Assembly (NCBI RefSeq): GCF_002205675.1
Contig: NZ_NISK01000002.1
Span: 558,001 to 622,000 of the forward strand
Direction: 5' to 3'
DNA from: Sphingopyxis bauzanensis
GTDB lineage: Bacteria > Pseudomonadota > Alphaproteobacteria > Sphingomonadales > Sphingomonadaceae
Length of the DNA stretch: 64,000 nt
The translations under genes were made by a program, and so were the position numbers. The notes beneath the pieces are model-generated. The model ran no database searches and was not told where the DNA came from. It saw only the letters and a list, made by a program, of their open reading frames with translations. Numbering within the stretch: position 1 is the stretch's first letter; the number at the start of each line of letters is the position of its first letter. This document shows, piece by piece, positions 35,490-44,769 of this stretch.

Positions 35490-36377
35490 ATGTCAGAAGT
35501 TTCATCCTCGCGTTCAGACGCGGACGGCAGCGCGCCGTTCGAACTGCACTATTTTCCGCCGGATCCCGATCTGGCGGACATGGTGTCGAGCTTTTATTTT
35601 GCTCGCCTGAATCTGCCGAAATTCGACGAGTATGAGCGCGCCGACCGGCCGCAGTTTCGTTTCGTTACCAATGCTGATGGCGAGTATATTTTTGCCGACG
35701 GCCACCACGCACCGGTGTCACGCGCGATTATCATCGGCCCGACCAGCGGCCGGGTGCGCGCAATCAGCAACTGCCCGGCGCAGTTGTTCGGCTTTGGTCT
35801 GCTGCCCGCGGGGTGGGCGGCGTTGATGGGTGACGATGCCGAAAAGCTGACCGATCGCGCGCTCGATGCCACCGACCGGTTCGGACCGTGGATCGAAGAT
35901 GTGGCGACAACGCTGGAACAGGCGGCGGACGTCGAAGCCAAGCTGGTGATCGGCAATAATTTTGCGCGCGAGGTGCTGACCCGCGGCGAAGCGCCGCCGC
36001 TGTGGTTCATCCGCACCGTCGACGAGTGGCTGACCGCGTCGCCCTCCCCACAGGTTCCCGAACTGGTCGATGCCACCGGCATGTCGATCCGGTCGGTCGA
36101 ACGGATGACCAAGCATTATTACGGCCTGTCGCCGCGGATGCTGGCGCGCAAATATCGCGCGGTGCGGGCCGCATCGGCGCTGGCGCGCGGCGAAGGGCTC
36201 GATTCGGCGCAGCTCGGCGATGCCTTTTACGACCAGTCGCATCTGATCCGCGAGATCAAGCGCTTTGCGGGCGCGACGCCGGGGCAGCTGAGCAAGCCGA
36301 CCTATTACACGCAGGCGACGACCAAAGGGCGCAAGCAGTTGGCCGGCAAGGTCGGTCCGATGGTGTCGGAAACTTAG
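35490..36377 (+). CDS. AraC-type helix-turn-helix regulator
   Basis: A 295-residue regulator with a divergent N-terminal sensor part (DLADMVSSFYFARLNLPKF, PAQLFGFGLLPAGWAALMG) and a C-terminal AraC-like DNA-binding domain (DATGMSIRSVERMTKHYYGLSPRMLARKYRAVRAASAL and DAFYDQSHLIREIKRFAG). It lies 103 nt after the DUF885 gene with an AT-rich gap that may hold its own promoter. The target is unknown. Confidence 0.87.
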   Translation: MSEVSSSRSDADGSAPFELHYFPPDPDLADMVSSFYFARLNLPKFDEYERADRPQFRFVTNADGEYIFADGHHAPVSRAIIIGPTSGRVRAISNCPAQLFGFGLLPAGWAALMGDDAEKLTDRALDATDRFGPWIEDVATTLEQAADVEAKLVIGNNFAREVLTRGEAPPLWFIRTVDEWLTASPSPQVPELVDATGMSIRSVERMTKHYYGLSPRMLARKYRAVRAASALARGEGLDSAQLGDAFYDQSHLIREIKRFAGATPGQLSKPTYYTQATTKGRKQLAGKVGPMVSET

Positions 36378-36499
36378 ACTGGTTTGGCGTGGCGCGGTCG
36401 GCCGCTCGCCCGTACGCCCCGTTAACCATCAAAATATGGCCTAAGCCATTTTTGGCGTTTCCGTACAATCGCGAATCATCGCGTCGACATAATCCCCCC

Positions 36500-36589
36500 T
36501 TGCGACCCAGAAGAGCTCATCCTCTGACGAGGACTGAGACCTTCATCTCGGCACTCATTTGGCCCCGGCCAGATGGGTGCCATTTTTTT
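36500..36589 (+). ncRNA. Candidate small RNA with two hairpins and own terminator
   Basis: Within a 322-nt gap without genes. A nested stem spans 36510-36544: GAAG, CTCA and TCCTC pair with GAGGA, TGAG and CTTC around a TGAC loop. Five nt later a 15-nt terminator stem begins. CATAAT at 36488 could be a -10 box, putting the RNA start near 36500 and its length near 90 nt. No -35 box is clear. It could instead be the 3' end of the AraC transcript 130 nt upstream. Confidence 0.5.
36550..36589 (+). terminator. Strong rho-independent terminator
   Basis: GGCACTCATTTGGCC pairs with GGCCAGATGGGTGCC (two G-U pairs) and is followed by A and seven T. It ends either the candidate small RNA or the AraC gene 170 nt upstream, and insulates the suf operon from upstream reading. 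Confidence 0.85.
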
Positions 36590-36615
36590 CTTGGCGCCCC
36601 CGAAGTGCCGCTTGG

Positions 36616-36644
36616 TTGCACCGCGCAAAGGCTTGGCCTATATA
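36616..36644 (+). promoter_or_regulatory. Sigma-70-type promoter of the suf operon
   Basis: TTGCAC, a 17-nt gap, then TATATA (continuing to TATATAA) lie 56 nt upstream of the rrf2 ATG. The spacing is ideal. The operator palindrome begins 3 nt past the -10 box. Confidence 0.65.
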
Positions 36645-36646
36645 AG

Positions 36647-36663
36647 TGGAGTAATTTACTCCA
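36647..36663 (+). promoter_or_regulatory. Rrf2 operator palindrome TGGAGTAA-T-TTACTCCA
   Basis: Perfect 8-nt arms around a single T, lying at the expected transcription start, 36 nt before the rrf2 ATG. The placement suits repression by the encoded iron-sulfur Rrf2 protein. Confidence 0.7.
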
Positions 36664-36699
36664 GTTAAGAATCGTTCGCAAATTGCGAACGGAGAAACG

Positions 36700-37206
36700 A
36701 TGCGCCTGTCCAATCTTGCCGATTACGCCGTGGTACTGATGAGCGCCGCCGCCCGCCAGTGCGGGTCGGTGCCGCTCCATGCCGCGCTTCTCGCTGAGCA
36801 GACGGGGATTCCCGGGCCGACCGCGCAGAAACTGGTGAGCGGACTAGCGCGCGCCGGTCTGCTCGTCGCGTCGCGCGGCAGCGGCGGTGGGGTGCGCCTC
36901 GCGCGGCCCGCTGCGGCGATCAGCGTTGCGGACATCATCGAAGCAGTCGAAGGACCGATCGCGCTGACCAGCTGCGTCGCCGAGGGGCGTCATGATTGCT
37001 CGCTCGAGGGTAGCTGTAAGGTGCAGCCGCATTGGGGCGTCGTGAACGGCGCGGTGCGCGGGGCGCTGGCGGGGATTAGCCTCTCAAGTTTGAGTGTTGC
37101 TCCCAAGACCGTGCGCCCTGAGCTTGTCGAAGGGCCGTCCTTCCCTGCTCACCGCGATTCAGAACAGAACAGTGCTTTGACAAGCTCAGCACGAGCGGGT
37201 GTGTGA
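36700..37206 (+). CDS. Rrf2-family iron-sulfur regulator of the suf operon, with repeat-derived tail
   Basis: A 168-residue regulator. Residues 1-80 form the winged helix ([17 protein letters not shown] start, [27 protein letters not shown] wing). Cys92, Cys100 and Cys106 ([14 protein letters not shown]) are the three ligands of a [2Fe-2S] cluster as in IscR/SufR. It should sense cluster supply and repress or activate its own operon at the palindrome in front. From about residue 138 the protein is encoded by an intergenic repeat ([18 protein letters not shown]), giving a tail that relatives usually lack. Its stop is 1 nt before the sufB start. Confidence 0.9.
   Translation: MRLSNLADYAVVLMSAAARQCGSVPLHAALLAEQTGIPGPTAQKLVSGLARAGLLVASRGSGGGVRLARPAAAISVADIIEAVEGPIALTSCVAEGRHDCSLEGSCKVQPHWGVVNGAVRGALAGISLSSLSVAPKTVRPELVEGPSFPAHRDSEQNSALTSSARAGV
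37110..37198. repeat. Inverted repeat with GAGCTTGTCGAAGG core inside the rrf2 3' end
   Basis: CCCTGAGCTTGTCGAAGGGC on the left and GCTTTGACAAGCTCAGCACG on the right form an inverted pair. It lies inside the end of the rrf2 frame and runs up to the sufB start. In many proteobacteria this sequence creates the PELVEG peptide when read in frame. Confidence 0.85.
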
Positions 37207-37207
37207 T

Positions 37208-38686
<1,479 letters not shown>

Positions 38687-38765
38687 TGAGTTGGACCAGC
38701 TTACGCATCGCCGATGGGATGGCTTCAACTCGCGTTAAAACAAACGCTGGAAATGCAAAGTGACT

Positions 38766-39509
38766 ATGCTCAAAATTGAAAACCTCCACGCCACCGTCGC
38801 CGCCAAGCCGATCCTCAAAGGCCTGTCGCTGACCATCAATGCCGGCGAAATCCACGCGATCATGGGGCCGAATGGCGCGGGCAAGTCGACGCTGTCTTAT
38901 GTGCTCGGCGGGCGGCCTGGTTATGAGGTGACCGACGGGTCGGCGACCTTCGACGGTGCCGACCTGCTCGACATGGAACCGCACCAGCGCGCCGCGGCGG
39001 GGCTGTTCCTGGGATTTCAATATCCGGTCGAAATCCCCGGCGTGTCGAACGTCCAGTTCCTGCGCGAGGCGCTCAATGCGCAGCGCCGCGGGCGCGGTGA
39101 AGAGCCGCTGTCGGGCGGCGAGTTCCTGAAGGTGGCGCGCGAGAAAGCTGCGCTGCTCAAGATGGACATGGACATGCTCAAACGCTCGGTGAACGTCGGC
39201 TTTTCGGGCGGCGAGAAAAAGCGCAATGAAATGGTACAGATGGGGATCATCGACCCCAAGCTGGCAATCCTCGACGAAACCGACAGCGGTCTCGACATCG
39301 ACGCGTTGCGTACCGTCGGCGATGGGATCAATACCATCATGCGGCGCCCCGGCAAGGCGGTGTTGCTGATTACGCATTACCAGCGCCTGCTCGATTATGT
39401 GCAGCCCGATTTTGTCCATGTGCTGGCCGCGGGACGGATCGTGAAGTCGGGTGGGCCCGAGCTGGCACGCGAGCTGGAAGAACATGGTTATGCGGAGATC
39501 GCAGCTTGA
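38766..39509 (+). CDS. sufC: Fe-S cluster assembly ATPase SufC
   Basis: A 247-residue ABC-type ATPase: Walker A GPNGAGKST, signature FSGGEKKRNEM, Walker B AILDETDSGLD. It drives shape changes of SufB and SufD. GTG at 38760 is a second possible start, two codons earlier. A 79-nt gap separates it from sufB; otherwise the operon is tightly packed, and sufD overlaps its end by 4 nt (TTGA). Confidence 0.97.
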   Translation: MLKIENLHATVAAKPILKGLSLTINAGEIHAIMGPNGAGKSTLSYVLGGRPGYEVTDGSATFDGADLLDMEPHQRAAAGLFLGFQYPVEIPGVSNVQFLREALNAQRRGRGEEPLSGGEFLKVAREKAALLKMDMDMLKRSVNVGFSGGEKKRNEMVQMGIIDPKLAILDETDSGLDIDALRTVGDGINTIMRRPGKAVLLITHYQRLLDYVQPDFVHVLAAGRIVKSGGPELARELEEHGYAEIAA

Positions 39510-40237
39510 CCACGGCCACCCTCCCCACCCGCCGCGATGAAGCGTGGCGCTACAGCGACATCGCCGCAGTAACCGCGGCTTGGCCGCTGCCGGCGCCGGA
39601 AAGCATCATCGTGCCCGCAGGCGGCCATTTCGCGCGCGCGGTCGTGCAGGATGCGGGCGACATCCAGCAGATCGAGCTGGTGCTCGGCAAAGGCGCGGTT
39701 GCTTCGCTGCATGTGCTCAACATCGGCGGCGCTTTTGGGCGCATCGAACTCGCGGTGACCCTGAACGAGGGCGCCGACTTCACGCTCGGCGCGGCGCAGA
39801 TCGGTGGCGGAGAGCAGAATCTCGAGATCGTCACCACGATTACCCACGCCGAACCCGGCGCGACGTCGCGGCAGGTCGTGCGATCGGTCCTGAGCGGCAC
39901 CGCGACCGGCACCTATCTGGGCAAGGTCGCGGTGGCACGCGATGCGCAGCAAACCGACAGTGCGCAGGATGTGAAGGCGATGCTGCTCAATCGCAGCGCG
40001 ACCGCAAACGCCAAGCCCGAGCTGGAAATTTACGCCGACGATGTAAAATGCGCGCATGGTTGCGCGATCGGCGAACTGGACGCGATGGCGCTCTATTACC
40101 TGCAATCGCGCGGGATTCCGCCGGGCGAGGCGAAGAAGTTGATGTTGCAGGCATTTGTCGCGGGCGTGTTCGAAGGCGCCGAGGATGAGGCGCGGTTGCA
40201 GGAACTGGCGCTGGCGAAGCTGGGGGAGCTGGTGTGA
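39506..40237 (+). CDS. sufD: Fe-S cluster assembly protein SufD (short form)
   Basis: A 243-residue SufD. The start PTRRDEAWRYSDI and the end HGCAIGELDAMALYYLQSRGIPPGEAKKLMLQAFVAGVFE are diagnostic; the central beta-helix is much shorter than in E. coli (423 residues), as I remember for sphingomonads. The start is TTG overlapping the sufC stop (TTGA), with no alternative nearby, so its synthesis probably depends on re-initiation. It forms the scaffold with SufB and SufC. Confidence 0.93.
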   Translation: MTTATLPTRRDEAWRYSDIAAVTAAWPLPAPESIIVPAGGHFARAVVQDAGDIQQIELVLGKGAVASLHVLNIGGAFGRIELAVTLNEGADFTLGAAQIGGGEQNLEIVTTITHAEPGATSRQVVRSVLSGTATGTYLGKVAVARDAQQTDSAQDVKAMLLNRSATANAKPELEIYADDVKCAHGCAIGELDAMALYYLQSRGIPPGEAKKLMLQAFVAGVFEGAEDEARLQELALAKLGELV

Positions 40238-41415
40238 ACACCACGACCGCCCTCCGTACTTTCCCCGACGTGCGGGCTGACTTCCCCGGCCTCAACCCGG
40301 GCTGGCACTATCTCGACACGGCCGCCACCGCGCAAAAGCCACAGGCAGTCATCGACGCCATCGTCAACGCGATGGGCCGCGACTACGCGACCGTCCACCG
40401 CGGCGTTTACGCCCGCTCGGCCGATATGACGCTGGCCTATGAAGCGGCGCGTCGCCGGATCGCGGCGTTTATCGGCGCGCGCGACGAGCAGGTCGTATTC
40501 GTCCGCGGCGCGACCGAGGCGATCAACCTTGTCGCCTATTCGCACCCGCGGAAGGGCCGCGTGCTGCTCTCGACACTCGAACATCACAGCAATATCGTGC
40601 CGTGGCAGCTGGCGGGCTGGCAGGTCGATGTCTGCCCGCTGACCGCCGACGGCTGTATCGACCTCGATGCCGCTGAGAAGCTGCTGACGCCCGAACACAG
40701 GTTGGTCGCCTTCGCGCATGTGTCGAACGTGCTCGGCAGCCCGCTCGACGTCGCGCGCGCCGCCGAACTGGCGCACCGCGTTGGCGCCGAATTGCTGATC
40801 GACGGCTGTCAGGCGGTGCCGCGGCTGCCCGTCGATGTCGCCGCGCTCGGCTGCGACTATTATGTTTTCTCGGGCCACAAGCTCTACGGCCCCACCGGCA
40901 TTGGCGTGCTATGGAGCGACAAGCTCGATACGTTGCCGCCGTGGCAGGGCGGCGGGTCGATGATCGACCGCGTGACTTTTGAAAAGACCACCTATGCCCC
41001 CGCCCCAACCCGCCTCGAAGCGGGAACGCCCGCGATTATCGAAGCGATCGGGCTCGCGGCAGCGGTCGATTATGTCGTAGCGATCGGCGTCGAGGCGATC
41101 CATGCGCATGAATGCGCGCTGGTCGGCACGCTGCGCGACGCGCTGGCGCGGCGGAACAGCATCACCTTGTTCGGGCCCGAAAACAGCGCCGGAATCGTCA
41201 GCTTTTCGATGGCGGGGGTTCATCCGCACGATATCGGCACTATCTTGGATGAAAGCGGGGTCGCGATCCGCGCCGGGCACCATTGCGCACAGCCGCTGAT
41301 GGAGCATCTGGGCGTACCCGCGACCGCGCGCGCGAGTTTTGGCGTGTATAGCAATGATGACGATGTGGCGGCGCTGATCGATGGCCTGTCGCGCGTCGAG
41401 AGGATTTTCGGATGA
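40234..41415 (+). CDS. sufS: Cysteine desulfurase SufS
   Basis: A 393-residue PLP enzyme of the SufS class. Lys216 in SGHKLYGPTG holds PLP and Cys351 in RAGHHCAQP takes up the persulfide. It supplies sulfur to SufBCD. GTG start overlaps the sufD stop by 4 nt (GTGA). No sufE or sufU partner is in the operon, so the sulfur acceptor must be encoded elsewhere or be SufB itself. Confidence 0.96.
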   Translation: MNTTTALRTFPDVRADFPGLNPGWHYLDTAATAQKPQAVIDAIVNAMGRDYATVHRGVYARSADMTLAYEAARRRIAAFIGARDEQVVFVRGATEAINLVAYSHPRKGRVLLSTLEHHSNIVPWQLAGWQVDVCPLTADGCIDLDAAEKLLTPEHRLVAFAHVSNVLGSPLDVARAAELAHRVGAELLIDGCQAVPRLPVDVAALGCDYYVFSGHKLYGPTGIGVLWSDKLDTLPPWQGGGSMIDRVTFEKTTYAPAPTRLEAGTPAIIEAIGLAAAVDYVVAIGVEAIHAHECALVGTLRDALARRNSITLFGPENSAGIVSFSMAGVHPHDIGTILDESGVAIRAGHHCAQPLMEHLGVPATARASFGVYSNDDDVAALIDGLSRVERIFG

Positions 41416-41882
41416 GTGAGGATCGCATGATCAAAGTCGAGGAGGTTGAAAGCGTTGAGACGCCGCCAAAAGCGCGTGTCGCGGATGTCGAGACGGCACC
41501 CGAGAAGCTGGAGCGCAAGCGCGACTATCTGGAAGGCTTCCTGGCCGCCAAGCCCGCGGCGATCGACCCACACGGCGTCGGCGGCGACCTGTATGAAGCC
41601 GTTGTGAATGCGCTCAAGGATATTTATGATCCCGAAATCCCGGTAAACATTTACGACCTCGGCCTGATCTACAATGTCGAGATCGACGAAGGCCATGCCG
41701 TTGTCACGATGACGCTGACCACCCCGCATTGCCCGGTCGCCGAATCGATGCCCGCCGAGGTCGAACTGCGCGTCGGAGCTGTTCCCGGCGTGGGTGATGC
41801 GGAAGTGAACCTCGTCTGGGATCCGCCGTGGTCGCCGGCCAACATGACCGACGAAGCGCGGCTTGAGTTGGGAATGTTGTGA
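41412..41882 (+). CDS. sufT: SUF-associated DUF59/MIP18 protein SufT
   Basis: A 156-residue protein with a charged N-terminal tail (about 55 residues) and a MIP18/DUF59 domain: LKDIYDPEIPVNIYDLGLIYNVEI and LTTPHCPVAESMPAEV with the conserved Cys. SufT helps mature iron-sulfur proteins under iron limitation. It overlaps sufS by 4 nt (ATGA) and ends the tight part of the operon; a repeat separates it from sufA. Confidence 0.93.
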   Translation: MSEDRMIKVEEVESVETPPKARVADVETAPEKLERKRDYLEGFLAAKPAAIDPHGVGGDLYEAVVNALKDIYDPEIPVNIYDLGLIYNVEIDEGHAVVTMTLTTPHCPVAESMPAEVELRVGAVPGVGDAEVNLVWDPPWSPANMTDEARLELGML

Positions 41883-41902
41883 ACAAAGCCCTGTTATATT
41901 TT

Positions 41903-41983
41903 CCGTACGCATCGAGCGAAGTCGAGATGCCCGTCGGTAATGCAAGCCCTCAAGGTGTCTCGACTTCGCTCGACACGAACGGG
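41903..41983. repeat. Inverted repeat with TCGAGCGAAGTCGAGA core (copy 2)
   Basis: The same arms as at 28.6 kb: ATCGAGCGAAGTCGAGA and TCTCGACTTCGCTCGA, bordered by CCGT and ACGGG. It lies between sufT and sufA and should form a strong hairpin in the operon mRNA, perhaps lowering sufA or stabilising the upstream part. Confidence 0.87.
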
Positions 41984-41997
41984 CAAAGGAACGGATT

Positions 41998-42354
41998 ATG
42001 ACCGAGACCAAAACCCGTACCCGCCCTGCCGCGGTCACGCTGACCCCGAACGCCGAAGCGCGTGTAACCGCGCTGATGGCGGCGGCGCCCGAGGGCGCGA
42101 TCGGGGTCAAGCTGTCGACGCCGCGTCGCGGCTGCTCGGGGCTCGCCTATTCGGTCGATTATGTGACGAGCGAAGAACGGTTCGACGAGAAGATCGAAAC
42201 TCCCGGCGGCGTGTTTTACATTGACGGCGCGTCGGTGCTCTATCTGATCGGCAGCGTCATGGACTGGGTCGAGGATGATTTCGCTGCGGGCTTCGTGTTC
42301 GAAAACCCCAACGCCAAAGGCGCCTGCGGCTGCGGAGAGAGCTTTACCGTCTAA
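41998..42354 (+). CDS. sufA: HesB/IscA-type iron-sulfur carrier (SufA)
   Basis: A 118-residue A-type carrier with Cys46 in RRGCSGLAY and the late pair Cys110 and Cys112 in ACGCGES. It receives clusters from the SufBCD scaffold and passes them to target proteins. GGAACGG before the ATG serves as ribosome binding site. Last gene of the operon; its stop directly abuts the convergent extensin-like gene. Confidence 0.95.
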   Translation: MTETKTRTRPAAVTLTPNAEARVTALMAAAPEGAIGVKLSTPRRGCSGLAYSVDYVTSEERFDEKIETPGGVFYIDGASVLYLIGSVMDWVEDDFAAGFVFENPNAKGACGCGESFTV

Positions 42355-43068
42355 TCAACGGCACACCGACCAGCCCGTTCGCGCCGCCATGTCGAGGTGA
42401 AAATGGTCGGCGTGAGCGCGGTTGTAATCGGGGGACAGCGCGGTGCTGAACAGGCCGCACGATCCGTCGCGGACATCGTGCAGGAAGTCGCGCCGGACAT
42501 CGGGATCGGTCCAGTCATTGATCAGTGAGATGCGCGTCCCGTCGGCGAGGACGAAGGCGGAGATGTCGATCGCATTGGCGGTCGAATGCTGGCTCTGCGC
42601 CCGCTCTCCCGCGATCTTGCGGCAATTGTAACTGCCCAGATTTTCGAGCGCGACGACCTTTTGCCCGAAATGCTTTTGCGCCAGCGGCTGGACGACGTCG
42701 CGGGTCCACAGCGCCATCGCGGCGGTCACCGCACAACCGGGCGCCGCGTTTGCGGGCCGCATCGTGGGGACCAAGCGGTTGCCGGTCAGCACCATGCGCT
42801 GACTCGCGCGGCACACGCCGGTGCCGACCACTGGGCGCCGTTCATACCCCGCCCGCGCGCGATCGAAGGCGGCGAAACAGGCGGCGTCGTCGCGGGCGAA
42901 CCCGGCCAGCTTGCGGTGCGTCGCCCACCCCTGCGGATGCGAGAATTCGAATCGCGCCGTCGGAATGTGCTCGGGATGGTCGGCCACCCACTGCATGCCG
43001 CGGATCGCCCCAAGCGCGAGCAGGACCGCGACACCGAACCAGATCAGATAGGGGCGAACGCTTTTCAT
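42355..43068 (-). CDS. Extensin-like C-terminal domain protein
   Basis: A 237-residue protein with one N-terminal membrane segment (residues 7-25) and the extensin-like domain: CRASQRMVLTG, PGCAVTAAMALW, LGSYNCRKIAGERAQSQHSTANAIDI and a final HADHFHLDMA. The His and Asp arrangement resembles D-Ala-D-Ala metallopeptidases (VanX/DacB-like), suggesting a periplasmic wall peptidase. Six conserved Cys may form disulfides. It converges on sufA with no gap. Confidence 0.88.
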   Translation of the reverse strand: MKSVRPYLIWFGVAVLLALGAIRGMQWVADHPEHIPTARFEFSHPQGWATHRKLAGFARDDAACFAAFDRARAGYERRPVVGTGVCRASQRMVLTGNRLVPTMRPANAAPGCAVTAAMALWTRDVVQPLAQKHFGQKVVALENLGSYNCRKIAGERAQSQHSTANAIDISAFVLADGTRISLINDWTDPDVRRDFLHDVRDGSCGLFSTALSPDYNRAHADHFHLDMAARTGWSVCR

Positions 43069-43136
43069 CCGCCCTTATTGGGGTGCCGCAGCGGCCGGCA
43101 CAATGGGGGTCAGGGGGCGGCGTCAGCGGGGCGGGG

Positions 43137-44522
43137 TCAGGCCGGCCTGGCTTTCAGCGGCTCGTCGGGTGGGCCTTCGGTGCCGAGCGGGCCGAGTTCG
43201 CCCGCCGCGCGCGCTTTGCGGCCATAGGCGATTTCGAACAACGGCCCCGCCATCACGGTGGTGACGATCGCCATCAGCACCATGATCGCGAACAACGTCG
43301 GCCCGATGATCCCTTTTTGCAGCCCGATGTTGATGATGATCAATTCCATCAGCCCGCGCGCGTTCATCAGCGCCCCGATGCCGAGCGCGGTGCGATTATC
43401 CTCGCCCGCCAGCCGCGCTGCAAGCCAGCACGCGCCAAATTTCGCCGCGATCGACACCAGCAATATGCCCAGCGAGATTCCCAGCAGCGACAGGCTGTTC
43501 ACCGTGTTGAGCTGGGTATTCAGCCCAGAATAGGTGAAAAAGACGGGGACCAGCAGGATCGTGATCGGCCCGACCTTGCGCTTGATCTCTTCGGTCAGCT
43601 TGCCGCGCGGCATGCAGACGCCCAGAATGAAGCCCCCGAACACCGCATGGATACCCGCGGCGTCCATGACAAAGGCACAGAGAGCGAAGAGCATCAATAT
43701 GATCGACAGCACCGTGTCGCTCATCGCCCCCCGCGCCTCGACCGCCCGGCCCAGCGGCACGAGCAGCCGACGTCCGAAAACATACATGAACGCCGCAAAA
43801 CCCAGCCCGCCGACGATCGCCAGCAGGGCGATCCCCGGCCCGCCGCCAAAGGTCGCGAGCACGATCGCCAGCACGCACCATGACACCGCATCGTCGAACG
43901 CCCCGGCGGTCAGCGTCAACGTGCCGAGCGAGGTGTTCGCCAGCCCGCGTTCGTTGATGATCCGCGCGAGCATCGGGAAAGCGGTAAGCGCGATGCACGC
44001 ACCCATGAACAACGTCGCGCTGCCCTGCCCCATCCCGTCGGCAAACAGGCCGGGAATATCGAGCAGGAACGGGGTCATCAGCGCGGCGAGCAGGAACGGC
44101 GCGACGATGCCCGCCACCGAAACGCCGACGGCGCTTTTGGCCTTGGACTGGAAATGGTCGAGCCGCAGCGTCGTGCCGACCAGGAACATGTAGAGTCCGA
44201 CCCCGGCCTGCGCACAAACATACAGGACGTTCCGCGTTTCCTTCGGAAACAGCGCGGCTTGCAGATCGGGAAAGAACAGTCCGAACAGCGAGGGGCCGAG
44301 CAGCACCCCGGCAATCATCTCGCCGACCACTTGCGGCTGGCCGAGAAATTTTTTCGCTACCCAGCCGACGACGCGGCAGACCAGCAGGATCACCGCGATC
44401 TGCAGGAAGAAATGGACGCTATAGTCGGTCGGAGTATAGCTCGCGGCGGCATTGACCGCCGGACCATGCGCGCCCAGAATGTCGCCGACGGCGCGCGCGA
44501 ATTCGCCCCAGATTTCCGCCAT
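43137..44522 (-). CDS. CPA2-type cation/proton antiporter
   Basis: A 461-residue inner-membrane protein with about 12 helices. GQPQVVGEMIAGVLLGPSLFG is the signature early region, TAGAFDDAVSWCVLA holds the paired Asp site, and LMNARGLMELIIINIGL is the conserved late helix. No TrkA-N domain follows; the tail is short and Pro/Gly-rich. It exchanges sodium or potassium for protons. I use the second Met (MAEIWGEF); a start 10 codons earlier adds only an Arg-rich leader. Confidence 0.9.
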   Translation of the reverse strand: MAEIWGEFARAVGDILGAHGPAVNAAASYTPTDYSVHFFLQIAVILLVCRVVGWVAKKFLGQPQVVGEMIAGVLLGPSLFGLFFPDLQAALFPKETRNVLYVCAQAGVGLYMFLVGTTLRLDHFQSKAKSAVGVSVAGIVAPFLLAALMTPFLLDIPGLFADGMGQGSATLFMGACIALTAFPMLARIINERGLANTSLGTLTLTAGAFDDAVSWCVLAIVLATFGGGPGIALLAIVGGLGFAAFMYVFGRRLLVPLGRAVEARGAMSDTVLSIILMLFALCAFVMDAAGIHAVFGGFILGVCMPRGKLTEEIKRKVGPITILLVPVFFTYSGLNTQLNTVNSLSLLGISLGILLVSIAAKFGACWLAARLAGEDNRTALGIGALMNARGLMELIIINIGLQKGIIGPTLFAIMVLMAIVTTVMAGPLFEIAYGRKARAAGELGPLGTEGPPDEPLKARPA

Positions 44523-44668
44523 CACCCGCCCTCCCCGTCGCCCGCGACTCATCGGTCCTTACGGTCCTCGGCGCATGATCAGGCGGAATTGATAACGCTC
44601 ACAATTGCAGAATTCCAGCGTTTTCTATCGGCACGCTGTCACACCAGAGCCTACCCCGCCCTGCTCAT

Positions 44669-44746
44669 CGTCATTCCGGCGAAGGCCGGGATCTCACCCG
44701 AGCGTTTGGGCGTGAGGTCGAGATCCCGGCTTTCGCCGGGATGACG
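44669..44746. repeat. Inverted repeat CGTCATTCCGGCGAAGGCCGGGATC (REP-like)
   Basis: The arms of 27 nt are inverted and nearly identical; the core CCGGCGAA-GCCGGGAT is a widespread bacterial intergenic repeat. It follows the P450 gene in the gap with the antiporter, which may end transcription of the P450. Confidence 0.85.
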
Positions 44747-44769
44747 AATAAGGGTCTTGGCGTCAGGAT

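Noticed and set aside
36002-36739. Plus-strand frame running from the AraC gene into rrf2
   Set aside because: It is out of frame with both real genes and crosses the candidate small RNA, terminator and suf promoter.
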